Assembly (NCBI GenBank): GCA_002332615.1
Contig: DDAL01000014.1
Coordinates: 56,709 to 64,277 of the forward strand
DNA: 7,569 nt
Source: Sphingobacteriaceae bacterium UBA2059
GTDB taxonomy: Bacteria; Bacteroidota; Bacteroidia; Sphingobacteriales; Sphingobacteriaceae
Direction of reading: 5' to 3'
Under the pieces are notes generated by a model, which was not told where the DNA came from, made no database searches, and saw nothing but the letters and a program-made list of their open reading frames with translations. Numbering within the stretch: position 1 is the stretch's first letter; every line of letters begins with the position of its first letter. Shown here piece after piece: positions 1 through 5,271 of this stretch. The position numbers and the translations under genes are program-made.

Positions 1-126
1 ATGAAGTCTGGAAGTGTTGACTGTTTCCAGTTCTTTCTCAATTGCAGGTTGTGCGCCCTGCTCTACGTTTGATTGATCATCAACAGTATTTTTCTTCGTG
101 TTTTTCAACATATCTGAAAAGTTCAT
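1..126 (-). CDS. Unrecognised ORF, N-terminal part only (runs off the left edge)
   Basis: Reading the minus strand from an ATG at 126-124, the frame stays open for 42 codons to the window edge, so only the N-terminus is visible. It begins MNFSDMLKNTKKN and continues hydrophilic and charged, rich in Asn, Gln, Glu and Lys, with no signal peptide, membrane segment or motif I recognise. It lies about 100 nt downstream of ftsE on the same strand and could be co-transcribed with it. The frame is open upstream to a stop at 204-202, so TTG starts at 174, 156 or 144 are possible, but ATG 126 is the simplest choice. No Shine-Dalgarno sequence is visible, as is usual in Bacteroidota. The function is unknown. 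Existence as a gene is supported only by the open frame, the strand and the position. Confidence 0.5.
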   Translation of the reverse strand, partial: MNFSDMLKNTKKNTVDDQSNVEQGAQPAIEKELETVNTSRLH

Positions 127-227
127 ATGAATAGTTACAGGCAATTTTTTTGCCAATGAGTTAAAAGCAGACAAGCTGTCATATTTTATGCGTGCGAATG
201 CTTAATAAGCAGCAATAAAGAGTGTTT

Positions 228-911
228 TTAGTCAATAGAAACGTTTTCAAGTACTCTTCCGTTTTCGCACTTAATTATGCGCGAGGGATAACTTCTGATG
301 AGCTGATAGTTATGAGTAGCCATTAAAACAGCGGTGCCCGAAGAGCTTATGTTTTTAAGAAGAAGCATGATTTCCTGAGCAGTTTCCGGATCAAGATTTC
401 CTGTAGGTTCATCAGCAAGAATTATTTCCGGATTATTTAATAGGGCCCGGGCTATAACTACTCTTTGCTGCTCGCCTCCGGACAACTCATGGGGCATTTT
501 TTTAAGCTTACTTCGAAGCCCTACCTTTTCAAGCACGTCGCTTATGCGCTCGTTCACAAGCTTTTTGTTTTTCCAGCCCGTTGCCTTCATCACAAACCGA
601 AGATTGCCCTCAACGGTACGGTCTGTTAGCAATTGAAAATCCTGAAATACAATACCAAGCTTCCTTCGCAGATAGGGAATATCTTTTCCAGCCAGTTTCT
701 TAAGATCATAGCCTACAGAATAACCCTCGCCCGAGGCGATATGCAAATCACCGTAGATGACTTTCATAAGACTACTTTTACCTGAGCCGGTTTGCCCTAT
801 AAGAAAAACGAATTCTCCCTTATCTATTTTTAAAACCACATTGGACAGTACCAGATGTTTTTGCTGATAGACGTCAACGTTTTGAAGATGTATAATAGAG
901 TTGCCAGTCAT
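228..911 (-). CDS. ftsE: FtsE-like ABC transporter ATP-binding protein
   Basis: A 227-aa ABC ATPase. All nucleotide-binding motifs are intact: Walker A GQTGSGKS (39-46), Q-loop Gln90 in VFQDFQLL, signature LSGGEQQR (143-150), Walker B IILADE (163-168), D-loop Asp174 and H-loop His200. The LRRKLGIVFQDFQLL block, the short length and the lack of extra domains fit FtsE, which pairs with the membrane protein FtsX at the division site and links ATP hydrolysis to peptidoglycan hydrolase activation. LolD- or MacB-type ATPases are close relatives and cannot be fully excluded. The open frame extends upstream to an ATG at 974, but that extension (MYIKYSERSSIW...) lies wholly inside the upstream 67-aa gene in another frame; the family's usual N-terminus matches ATG 911. 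That start is 2 nt past the upstream stop (TAA-AA-ATG), suggesting translational coupling. No ftsX is adjacent, which as I recall is normal in Bacteroidota. Confidence 0.9.
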   Translation of the reverse strand: MTGNSIIHLQNVDVYQQKHLVLSNVVLKIDKGEFVFLIGQTGSGKSSLMKVIYGDLHIASGEGYSVGYDLKKLAGKDIPYLRRKLGIVFQDFQLLTDRTVEGNLRFVMKATGWKNKKLVNERISDVLEKVGLRSKLKKMPHELSGGEQQRVVIARALLNNPEIILADEPTGNLDPETAQEIMLLLKNISSSGTAVLMATHNYQLIRSYPSRIIKCENGRVLENVSID

Positions 912-913
912 TT

Positions 914-1117
914 TTAAATATCTAATTTGGTGATCTTTCCAAATGGAAGATCGTTCACTATACTTAATATACATTCTGCTTTATGCGCCAAACCTATTTT
1001 CTGCAGCGTTTTTTCGGGACGATCAACGCGAAAATAGGCAAGTAAAGTAAAACTATCATCCCTTAGTTGAACATAGTCGGGAATCTTTGCTATACCTTTA
1101 ACTTTAATTATATACAT
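914..1117 (-). CDS. Small conserved-looking protein of unknown function, 67 aa, upstream of ftsE
   Basis: A 67-aa ORF on the minus strand from ATG 1117, beginning MYIIKVKGIAKIPDYVQLRD and ending FGKITKLDI. Alternating hydrophobic and polar residues at both ends (MYIIKV, SFTLLAYF, KITKLDI) and a central helix-like stretch (LAHKAECILSIVNDL) suggest a compact alpha/beta cytosolic domain. There is no signal peptide or membrane segment. It is probably real rather than a shadow: it opposes no other gene, has an exact TAnnTTTG promoter box immediately upstream, and its stop abuts the ftsE start with only 2 nt between. I do not recognise a named family. Being first in a coupled unit with the ATPase, it may act with FtsE or in the same process; that is inference only. 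Confidence 0.75.
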   Translation of the reverse strand: MYIIKVKGIAKIPDYVQLRDDSFTLLAYFRVDRPEKTLQKIGLAHKAECILSIVNDLPFGKITKLDI

Positions 1118-1122
1118 AAAAC

Positions 1123-1130
1123 CAAAGTTA
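1123..1130 (-). promoter_or_regulatory. Bacteroidota -7 promoter box for the 67-aa gene and ftsE
   Basis: On the minus strand this reads TAACTTTG, an exact match to TAnnTTTG, the Bacteroidota -7 element. Only 5 nt separate it from the ATG at 1117, so the transcript would have a leader of about 0-3 nt. A TTTC lies about 17 nt upstream of the box, close to but not matching the TTTG/TTG -33 element. The box sits in the 39-nt gap after the acyl-CoA reductase gene, so the downstream unit may have its own promoter. Confidence 0.45.
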
Positions 1131-1156
1131 ATCTTTTCTAAGTAATTGAAAGTGTT

Positions 1157-2185
1157 CTATAAGCCTTGTAAGAATTGAATTGTATTAAGCCCGTCTGCAT
1201 AATCGGTCAGGCGCGGCGTCTGGCACTCGCCAAGACCCACCTGAGCTGTAGCCACAGGCAGCTTTACGTGGGAAGATACACACTGTATACCATCTTTAAT
1301 TGCCTTTATATCTCCAGACAGTGTTTCTAATGAGTTATAAAATTGATAATAGAGGACTCCAAGGGGAGACGAAAGCGAAGATGATTCCTTTACCAAAAGA
1401 AAGCCGTTGTCTAAATGCTCCTCCGTATTGACAAGGTATATCGCCTTATTGTATTCGTAATTGTTAAAGTATTTGTAATGCTCGGCAATTTTATTGTATT
1501 TCTCTATTCCTTCAAAAAAGGGCGTAAATGAATAATTTTCAGGCACATAGAGCTTCGATACATTGCGGCACCCCAGTCCGAAATAATCAAAAATATCGGC
1601 TCCCAACATAAAAAGCTCCTCCTGAGTTTCTTTACCGGTGAGAACTGCAATGCTGTTACGGTTCTTTCTGATGATATGCGGTACGCTGCCAAAATAATAC
1701 TCAAAATAACGCGACGTATTGTTGCTTCCGGTCGCAATAACGGCATCATAATTTTGAAGTCGTTCTGCAATTTCTATGCGGCAGCCTAATAAAGGCTCAA
1801 GTTCAATAAGCTTATTAGCGATGTGCATGGTTAATCCGGCATCCTGAGAAGATAGTTTTATCAATGCCTTATGGCCGACAGCCAGCACGCACAGAATATC
1901 ATGCAAGCCAACCAGTGGGATGTTTCCTGCAAGAATAAGGCCGACGCTTTTGGGCGAAGTATAAGAAGGACGGATTTGCTCTTTTTCAAACCAGCTAATT
2001 AGTTCTTGCTCATTGAGCATGAGCCCTAAGGCCTTTAATGCTTTTTTTACAAACTCCTGAGTAAACCAGGGGTTATGTAAATGTGCACTGGCAGCTAGTG
2101 CGTTGAGCTTAATATCATCCGATGTAAGGTATTGTCCAAGCGAGGTAAAGGCTTTGATTAATTGAGCGTTGGATATAGGGTTCAT
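1157..2185 (-). CDS. Acyl-CoA reductase (LuxC-like family)
   Basis: A 342-aa protein of the LuxC-type acyl-CoA reductase family (Pfam PF05893), an aldehyde-dehydrogenase-like fold in which a catalytic Cys forms an acyl thioester that NADPH reduces to an aldehyde. Visible landmarks are the conserved block GNIPLVGLHDILCVLAVGHK (87-106), a cofactor-region motif ATGSNNTSRYFEYYFG (151-166), and the catalytic Cys206 within FGLGCRNVSKLYVP. At about 340 aa it is shorter than bioluminescence LuxC (near 480 aa), lacking part of the N-terminal region; this short form is common in Bacteroidota, where it is often beside a ferredoxin as here. There are no luxD, luxE or luxAB genes, so light production is not implied. 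The substrate is unknown; a role in fatty aldehyde or alcohol metabolism is inference. It starts at ATG 2185 and diverges from the ferredoxin gene across 87 bp. No signal peptide is seen, so it is cytosolic. Confidence 0.88.
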   Translation of the reverse strand: MNPISNAQLIKAFTSLGQYLTSDDIKLNALAASAHLHNPWFTQEFVKKALKALGLMLNEQELISWFEKEQIRPSYTSPKSVGLILAGNIPLVGLHDILCVLAVGHKALIKLSSQDAGLTMHIANKLIELEPLLGCRIEIAERLQNYDAVIATGSNNTSRYFEYYFGSVPHIIRKNRNSIAVLTGKETQEELFMLGADIFDYFGLGCRNVSKLYVPENYSFTPFFEGIEKYNKIAEHYKYFNNYEYNKAIYLVNTEEHLDNGFLLVKESSSLSSPLGVLYYQFYNSLETLSGDIKAIKDGIQCVSSHVKLPVATAQVGLGECQTPRLTDYADGLNTIQFLQGL

Positions 2186-2209
2186 TAAAGTTAAATCAAT
2201 AGATGTTCT

Positions 2210-2217
2210 TATATTTG
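2210..2217 (+). promoter_or_regulatory. Bacteroidota -7 promoter box for the ferredoxin gene
   Basis: The sequence TATATTTG matches TAnnTTTG exactly. It predicts a start of transcription near 2221 and a leader of about 50 nt before ATG 2273. I see no clear TTTG -33 element at the expected 17-23 nt upstream, so the call rests on the -7 box and its position. It lies inside the predicted 5' leader of the divergent acyl-CoA reductase transcript. Confidence 0.45.
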
Positions 2218-2223
2218 CACTGT

Positions 2224-2245
2224 TTTGCCAAACAAGCGAGGCAAA
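2224..2245. repeat. Inverted repeat TTTGCC-N10-GGCAAA between two divergent promoters
   Basis: TTTGCC at 2224-2229 and GGCAAA at 2240-2245 are exact reverse complements separated by 10 nt. The repeat covers the predicted transcription starts of both the ferredoxin and the acyl-CoA reductase genes, and its right arm overlaps the reductase -7 box. A dyad with arms about 1.5 helical turns apart would suit a dimeric regulator acting on both genes, but a six-base arm can arise by chance, so the operator role is speculative. Confidence 0.3.
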
Positions 2246-2249
2246 TGTA
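2242..2249 (-). promoter_or_regulatory. Bacteroidota -7 promoter box for the acyl-CoA reductase gene
   Basis: On the minus strand this reads TACATTTG, an exact TAnnTTTG match. It predicts transcription starting near 2238 with a leader of about 50 nt before ATG 2185. No convincing -33 TTTG is visible upstream. With the plus-strand box at 2210-2217, the two divergent transcripts would overlap at their 5' ends by about 15-20 nt. Confidence 0.45.
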
Positions 2250-2272
2250 AGTTAAGAAAAGAAATTTAAGGC

Positions 2273-2623
2273 ATGGCAATAAAGATAACCGATGAATGTA
2301 TAAACTGTGGGGCTTGCGAACCGGAATGCCCAAATAACGCAATTTATGATGCGGCAGCAGCATGGCGCTTTTCAGATGGAACTAAACTGAAGGGTGTTAT
2401 TGACTTTGGTGACGGAACTGTAATTAATGCAGAGGAGTCGCAGGCTGCTATTTCAGATGAGTTTTATTATATAGTATCAGATAAATGTACCGAGTGCAAA
2501 GGCTTTCATGATGAGCCGCAGTGTGCAGCAGTATGTCCTGTAGACTGTTGTGTAGACGATGAAGACGTAAGAGAAACAGAAGAGGAACTGCTGGCTAAAA
2601 AGGCCTGGCTGCACGCTGAATAA
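2273..2623 (+). CDS. 2[4Fe-4S] ferredoxin, Alvin-like type with a long insert
   Basis: A 116-aa soluble electron carrier with two iron-sulfur cluster motifs. The first is C9-x2-C12-x2-C15-x3-C19-P. The second is C72-x2-C75-x8-C84-x3-C88-P, the widened spacing typical of Allochromatium vinosum (Alvin) and YfhL-type ferredoxins. By the usual domain-swapped ligation, Cys88 would complete cluster I and Cys19 cluster II. The two motifs are 52 residues apart rather than the roughly 18 of ordinary bacterial ferredoxins; the insert (about 20-71) contains the acidic stretch DFGDGTVINAEES. Extra cysteines occur at 92 and 93, and the C-terminal tail is acidic and helical. I recognise this as a standard Bacteroidota form, usually encoded beside the LuxC-like reductase as here; whether it passes electrons to that pathway is unproven. 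The start is ATG 2273, followed by MAIKITDEC. Confidence 0.93.
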   Translation: MAIKITDECINCGACEPECPNNAIYDAAAAWRFSDGTKLKGVIDFGDGTVINAEESQAAISDEFYYIVSDKCTECKGFHDEPQCAAVCPVDCCVDDEDVRETEEELLAKKAWLHAE

Positions 2624-2643
2624 TCTATAAGACAGTACTTCAA

Positions 2644-2683
2644 AAAAGAGGGAGAAGGCCGTAAATAGCTATCTCCCTTTTTT
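2644..2683. terminator. Bidirectional intrinsic terminator between ferredoxin and universal stress genes
   Basis: A 12-bp stem pairs 2644-2655 (AAAAGAGGGAGA) with 2672-2683 (TCTCCCTTTTTT), including one G-U pair, around a 16-nt loop. The GGGAGA/TCTCCC core is flanked by an A-run on the left and a T-run on the right, so the RNA from either strand ends in a U-tract. It follows the ferredoxin stop by about 20 nt and begins 1 nt beyond the stop codon of the convergent uspA-type gene, so it can serve both genes. Confidence 0.85.
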
Positions 2684-2684
2684 A

Positions 2685-3155
2685 TTACTCGTCCTTATTA
2701 GGAATAATTAGTACCGGACATTTGGAGTTTCTTACAACCTTTTCGGCTACGCTACCCGATATAAAATGATCAAACCCCGTCCTGCCATGAGTACCCAGTA
2801 CAAGTAAGTCGGCCTCAAACTCCTCGGCGGTTGAAACAATGCCCTCGTATGGATTGCCAATTTTGTTAAACAGATAAGTATTAACTCCAATGCCAGATGT
2901 TTCGGCAATGTTCTCCAGCAATCTCTTACCGGTTTCCTCCTGTGCCGACATGACTTCCGGAATCATAACGGGTGTTTCGCTAATAAGTGGATCGGCCGCA
3001 TAGGGAGTAGCCACAGGAATATCATTTACATGAACCAAGCCCACCGTTGCATTAAGTTGTTTTGCAAGGTCATAGCCAAATGAGCTGACTCTATCGGAGT
3101 ATTGACTGTTCTCTATAGCTATCAGAATTTTTTTGATTTGATGCAGTGGCTTCAT
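2685..3155 (-). CDS. Universal stress protein, single UspA domain, ATP-binding type
   Basis: A 156-aa cytosolic protein with one complete Usp domain (alpha/beta fold, Pfam PF00582). The first strand is KKILIAIENSQYS (8-20). The C-terminal nucleotide-binding motif G-x2-G-x9-G-S is intact at G121, G124, G134 and S135 (GTHGRTGFDHFISGSVAEKV), which puts it in the ATP-binding MJ0577-like class rather than the non-binding UspA class. It ends with the usual CPVLIIP strand. Such proteins form dimers and are induced by starvation or stress; the specific stimulus is not readable here. It starts at ATG 3155, has its own TAnnTTTG box, and diverges from the C40 peptidase gene. Confidence 0.93.
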   Translation of the reverse strand: MKPLHQIKKILIAIENSQYSDRVSSFGYDLAKQLNATVGLVHVNDIPVATPYAADPLISETPVMIPEVMSAQEETGKRLLENIAETSGIGVNTYLFNKIGNPYEGIVSTAEEFEADLLVLGTHGRTGFDHFISGSVAEKVVRNSKCPVLIIPNKDE

Positions 3156-3181
3156 ATATAAGGGTTAAAACGGTGTACAAT

Positions 3182-3189
3182 CAAATTTA
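3182..3189 (-). promoter_or_regulatory. Bacteroidota -7 promoter box for the universal stress protein gene
   Basis: On the minus strand this reads TAAATTTG, an exact TAnnTTTG match, giving a predicted leader of about 22 nt before ATG 3155. No clear -33 element is seen; the surroundings are very AT-rich, which raises the odds of a chance match. Confidence 0.4.
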
Positions 3190-3223
3190 ACTTAAATTGA
3201 CATTATCGTTATTAAAGATACAA

Positions 3224-3231
3224 TAGGTTTG
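3224..3231 (+). promoter_or_regulatory. Bacteroidota -7 promoter box for the C40 peptidase gene
   Basis: The sequence TAGGTTTG matches TAnnTTTG exactly. A TTG at 3197-3199 lies 24 nt upstream, slightly beyond the usual -33 spacing. The predicted transcript starts near 3235 and has about 41 nt of leader before ATG 3276. This transcript start would exclude the upstream TTG codon at 3261 only weakly, since both lie downstream of it. Confidence 0.45.
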
Positions 3232-3275
3232 TATTATATTTTAAACTTACATATTATAATTTGTTTATTAAACAT

Positions 3276-4070
3276 ATGATCGACTCTGAATTTGGTATTT
3301 GCCGGGTATCCATGGCGCCTGTTCGCGCAGAAGCTTCCGATAAAAGCGAAATAACGTCTTATCTTCTTTTTGGGGAGGGTTTTGAAATACAACAGGAAGC
3401 GCTTCCATGGATTTACGTGAAGACGCACCATGATTCATATGAGGGGTGGATAGACTTTAAGCAGGGCGTATGTGTAAGCAATGAAGAATATTCCAGTATC
3501 GTTCAAAACCAAAAGGTACTTGGTTTGGCTCCTTATCAGCCTGTACGTAAACTTTCCACATCGGAAGTCTTGTATCTCGTTTCCGGGAGTGCCATACCCC
3601 AAAGCAGTACAATAAACTTTAACATAGGCGACGAGCAGTATACCTTCGTGAATGAACCATCATACGCTCCGCAAGCCGGTTTTGAAACTCATGTGGAAGA
3701 TTATTGCCGTTTCTTTTTGCATGCACCCTATTTGTGGGGCGGCAGGTCCTTATTTGGTATTGATTGTTCGGGCTTTTCACAGCTGGTATATCGAATGCTG
3801 GGCTTTAAGCTTTTACGAAATGCCAGCCAGCAGGCTCAACAAGGGCGGGTAATAAACTTTTTGCAGGAAGCAAACCCGGGAGATCTTGCATTTTTTGACA
3901 ACAAAGAAGGAATAATAACTCATGTGGGCATTTTGCTCAGCTCTAACAAGATCATACATGCTTCAGGCAGGGTAAAAATTGATCCTATTGACCACCAGGG
4001 GATTTATAGTCTTGATTTAGAAACGTATACCCATAACCTTCGCATTATTAAGCGGCTATGCGACAGCTAG
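3276..4070 (+). CDS. C40 (NlpC/P60) cysteine peptidase with N-terminal SH3-like domain, YkfC-like
   Basis: A 264-aa protein. Residues about 6-62 form an SH3-like (bacterial SH3) domain with the typical pattern GICRVSMAPVRAEASDKSE and YEGWIDFKQ; a second, weaker SH3-like segment probably spans 80-125. The C-terminal NlpC/P60 domain (about 138-262) holds the catalytic Cys164 in LFGIDCSGFSQLVYR, His216 in THVGIL, and a third polar residue, probably His228 in KIIHAS. This arrangement matches gamma-D-glutamyl-L-diamino acid endopeptidases such as YkfC, which cut cell-wall peptides between D-Glu and the diamino acid. No signal peptide is visible, which points to cytosolic peptide recycling rather than wall hydrolysis; that is inference. 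The frame also has a TTG at 3261, but ATG 3276 gives the family-like N-terminus. The gene converges on hisA with 13 nt between and no clear terminator. Confidence 0.88.
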   Translation: MIDSEFGICRVSMAPVRAEASDKSEITSYLLFGEGFEIQQEALPWIYVKTHHDSYEGWIDFKQGVCVSNEEYSSIVQNQKVLGLAPYQPVRKLSTSEVLYLVSGSAIPQSSTINFNIGDEQYTFVNEPSYAPQAGFETHVEDYCRFFLHAPYLWGGRSLFGIDCSGFSQLVYRMLGFKLLRNASQQAQQGRVINFLQEANPGDLAFFDNKEGIITHVGILLSSNKIIHASGRVKIDPIDHQGIYSLDLETYTHNLRIIKRLCDS

Positions 4071-4083
4071 CGACCCCAAGAGG

Positions 4084-4833
4084 TTAAATTGAAATGAGCG
4101 ATTTAAGATTCCAGTCCTGAATGTCCTCAATGTTAATTAAACCCTCAAAAATAGCCTTTCCAATTACGCACGATTCAACTTTGAGTTCGGCAAGAGCTCT
4201 GACATCATCCATAGAGCTAATGCCTCCAGAAGCAATAAGCTTAATAAAAGGAGAATGATCCATCAACTTTTTATAGAGATCCATACCTGTTCCGCCTAGT
4301 TTTCCGTCCTTGTCAATATCAGTAGACAAAAAGCGAAAGAAGCCAAGTTCCAGGCAACGGTCTACATAATCCATAAGTTTTATAGGCGAGCTTTCTTTCC
4401 ATCCGGAGTACTTGATAACTTCGTCAAGCACATCTATAGCTACTACAACATGGTCTGAGCAATGATCTTTCTGACATACGCTTTTGCTTAGCTCGGGTAG
4501 GAACGAAGGGTTTGTTATGGCTTGTGTTCCAACTATAATGCGCTGTATTCCACCATCTAATAGCTCTTTAACTTTATCAACGCTTCTTATACCTCCGCCA
4601 TATTGTATCTTCATATCCGTCCTGCGTATAACGTCCAAAACGTAGCTTTGGTTGCTAAAGTCGCCTTTGGCGCCATTCAGATCTATTATATGAACGAATT
4701 CTGTTCCGTTGGATTGGTAGCGCTCAATAGTCTCCTCCAAGCTGGTATCATAAACCGTTTTCTGGTTATAATCACCTTCGCGCAAACGAACAACTTTTTG
4801 ATCTAAAATATCAATCGCGGGTATAATATACAT
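4084..4833 (-). CDS. hisA: 1-(5-phosphoribosyl)-5-[(5-phosphoribosylamino)methylideneamino]imidazole-4-carboxamide isomerase (ProFAR isomerase)
   Basis: A 249-aa TIM-barrel enzyme that catalyses the Amadori-type isomerisation of ProFAR to PRFAR, the fourth step of histidine synthesis. The N-terminus MYIIPAIDILDQKVVRLREG carries the catalytic Asp8. The second catalytic Asp is Asp134 in VVAIDVLDEVIKYSGW. Phosphate-binding and barrel motifs are present: YGGGIRS (78-84), RIIVGTQAI (98-106), STDIDKDGKLGGTG (170-183) and ASGGISS (201-207). The family usually runs 240-250 aa, so it is full length. GW at 144-145 and the STDIDKDG loop favour HisA over its relative HisF. It starts at ATG 4833 with a purine-rich AGAAAGAC just upstream. 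No other his gene is within reach on this strand: downstream is the convergent peptidase gene, and upstream is non-coding. A TAAATTTT at 4852-4845 (one mismatch to the -7 box) is a weak promoter candidate. Confidence 0.95.
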   Translation of the reverse strand: MYIIPAIDILDQKVVRLREGDYNQKTVYDTSLEETIERYQSNGTEFVHIIDLNGAKGDFSNQSYVLDVIRRTDMKIQYGGGIRSVDKVKELLDGGIQRIIVGTQAITNPSFLPELSKSVCQKDHCSDHVVVAIDVLDEVIKYSGWKESSPIKLMDYVDRCLELGFFRFLSTDIDKDGKLGGTGMDLYKKLMDHSPFIKLIASGGISSMDDVRALAELKVESCVIGKAIFEGLINIEDIQDWNLKSLISI

Positions 4834-4885
4834 ATGTCTTTCTAAAAATTTAAAACATCAGCACATGGTTTTTAGCCAATAATAG

Positions 4886-4928
4886 CTTTTACTATGCCGC
4901 ATGTTTGCTCAAAGGCAAACTGTAAAAG
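4886..4928. repeat. Two-step hairpin upstream of hisA
   Basis: The outer arms CTTTTAC (4886-4892) and GTAAAAG (4922-4928) are exact complements. Nested inside are GTTTGC (4903-4908) and GCAAAC (4915-4920), also exact, with a 6-nt loop. The stems are separated by 10 nt on one side and 1 nt on the other. It lies 53-95 nt upstream of the hisA ATG on the minus strand, so it may be in the hisA leader or promoter. No histidine-rich leader peptide or run of T is nearby, so classic attenuation is not supported. Confidence 0.35.
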
Positions 4929-5088
4929 TAGGATTAAAATCTAAAAATGAAGAATTGCATCGTGATATCTCGTATAAAGTAGTGTAATAAAATTTTGTTT
5001 GTACCGAAGGTGCTAAAACTGATAAAAGACATTCCCCGCAGTATCAGCCTGCATAAGACCATATGGACTCTTTTACCCCTTAATCCAT

Positions 5089-5242
5089 GCATGGCAGTCG
5101 CTTAATTGTTACGCTTCTGCTACGTAATCCGTGGGGTGTGAGCCCGAACCAAGTCCATGATGAATCTATACAAAACATGGACACATCATGGGTACATCCC
5201 GGATGCATGTCGGTTACACCCCGACCGTGTTACCTGCCATGC
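5089..5242 (+). ncRNA. Candidate structured RNA (nested helices), unassigned
   Basis: Several helices nest without conflict. P1 pairs 5089-5097 (GCATGGCAG) with 5234-5242, an exact 9-bp match. Inside it, 5108-5113 pairs with 5123-5128 as a small hairpin; P2 pairs 5132-5141 (TGGGGTGTGA) with 5214-5223; P3 pairs 5153-5162 (GTCCATGATG) with 5184-5193. P2 and P3 are each 10 bp with two G-U pairs, which would be mismatches on the other strand, so the plus strand is the likely folded one. The stretch is richer in G and C than its surroundings. An alternative stem, CCTGCCA (5233-5239) with TGGCAGG (5274-5280), competes with P1. I do not recognise a known RNA class (no tmRNA, RNase P, SRP, or common riboswitch core), and no exact promoter box lies upstream. 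Chance complementarity remains possible. Confidence 0.25.
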
Positions 5243-5271
5243 TCCCGGATGTTTGTTAGAAAAACCGGCCC

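Noticed and set aside
140..154. Small hairpin GGCAA-TTTTT-TTGCC upstream of the partial left-edge ORF.
   Set aside because: A five-bp stem around a homopolymer loop in AT-rich DNA is easily due to chance and has no terminator-like tail.
912..974. N-terminal extension of FtsE to an ATG at 974.
   Set aside because: It lies wholly inside the 67-aa gene in another frame, and the FtsE N-terminal strand begins just after ATG 911.
1157..2185. The LuxC-like gene as evidence of a bioluminescence operon.
   Set aside because: No luxA, luxB, luxD or luxE is present; short LuxC-like reductases are common in non-luminous Bacteroidota.
4034..4086. Possible terminator between the convergent C40 peptidase and hisA genes.
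   Set aside because: TAACC and GGTTA pair, but the interior does not form a continuous GC-rich stem and there is no T-run on either strand.
4842..4875. CTAAAAA and TTTTTAG inverted repeat next to the hisA start.
   Set aside because: Seven-bp AT-rich arms with a 20-nt loop are expected about once by chance in a region of this size and composition.
5131..5153. tRNA-like T-arm (GGTTCGGGCTC on the minus strand).
   Set aside because: The loop does not match TTCRANY, and no acceptor, D-arm or anticodon arm can be placed around it.
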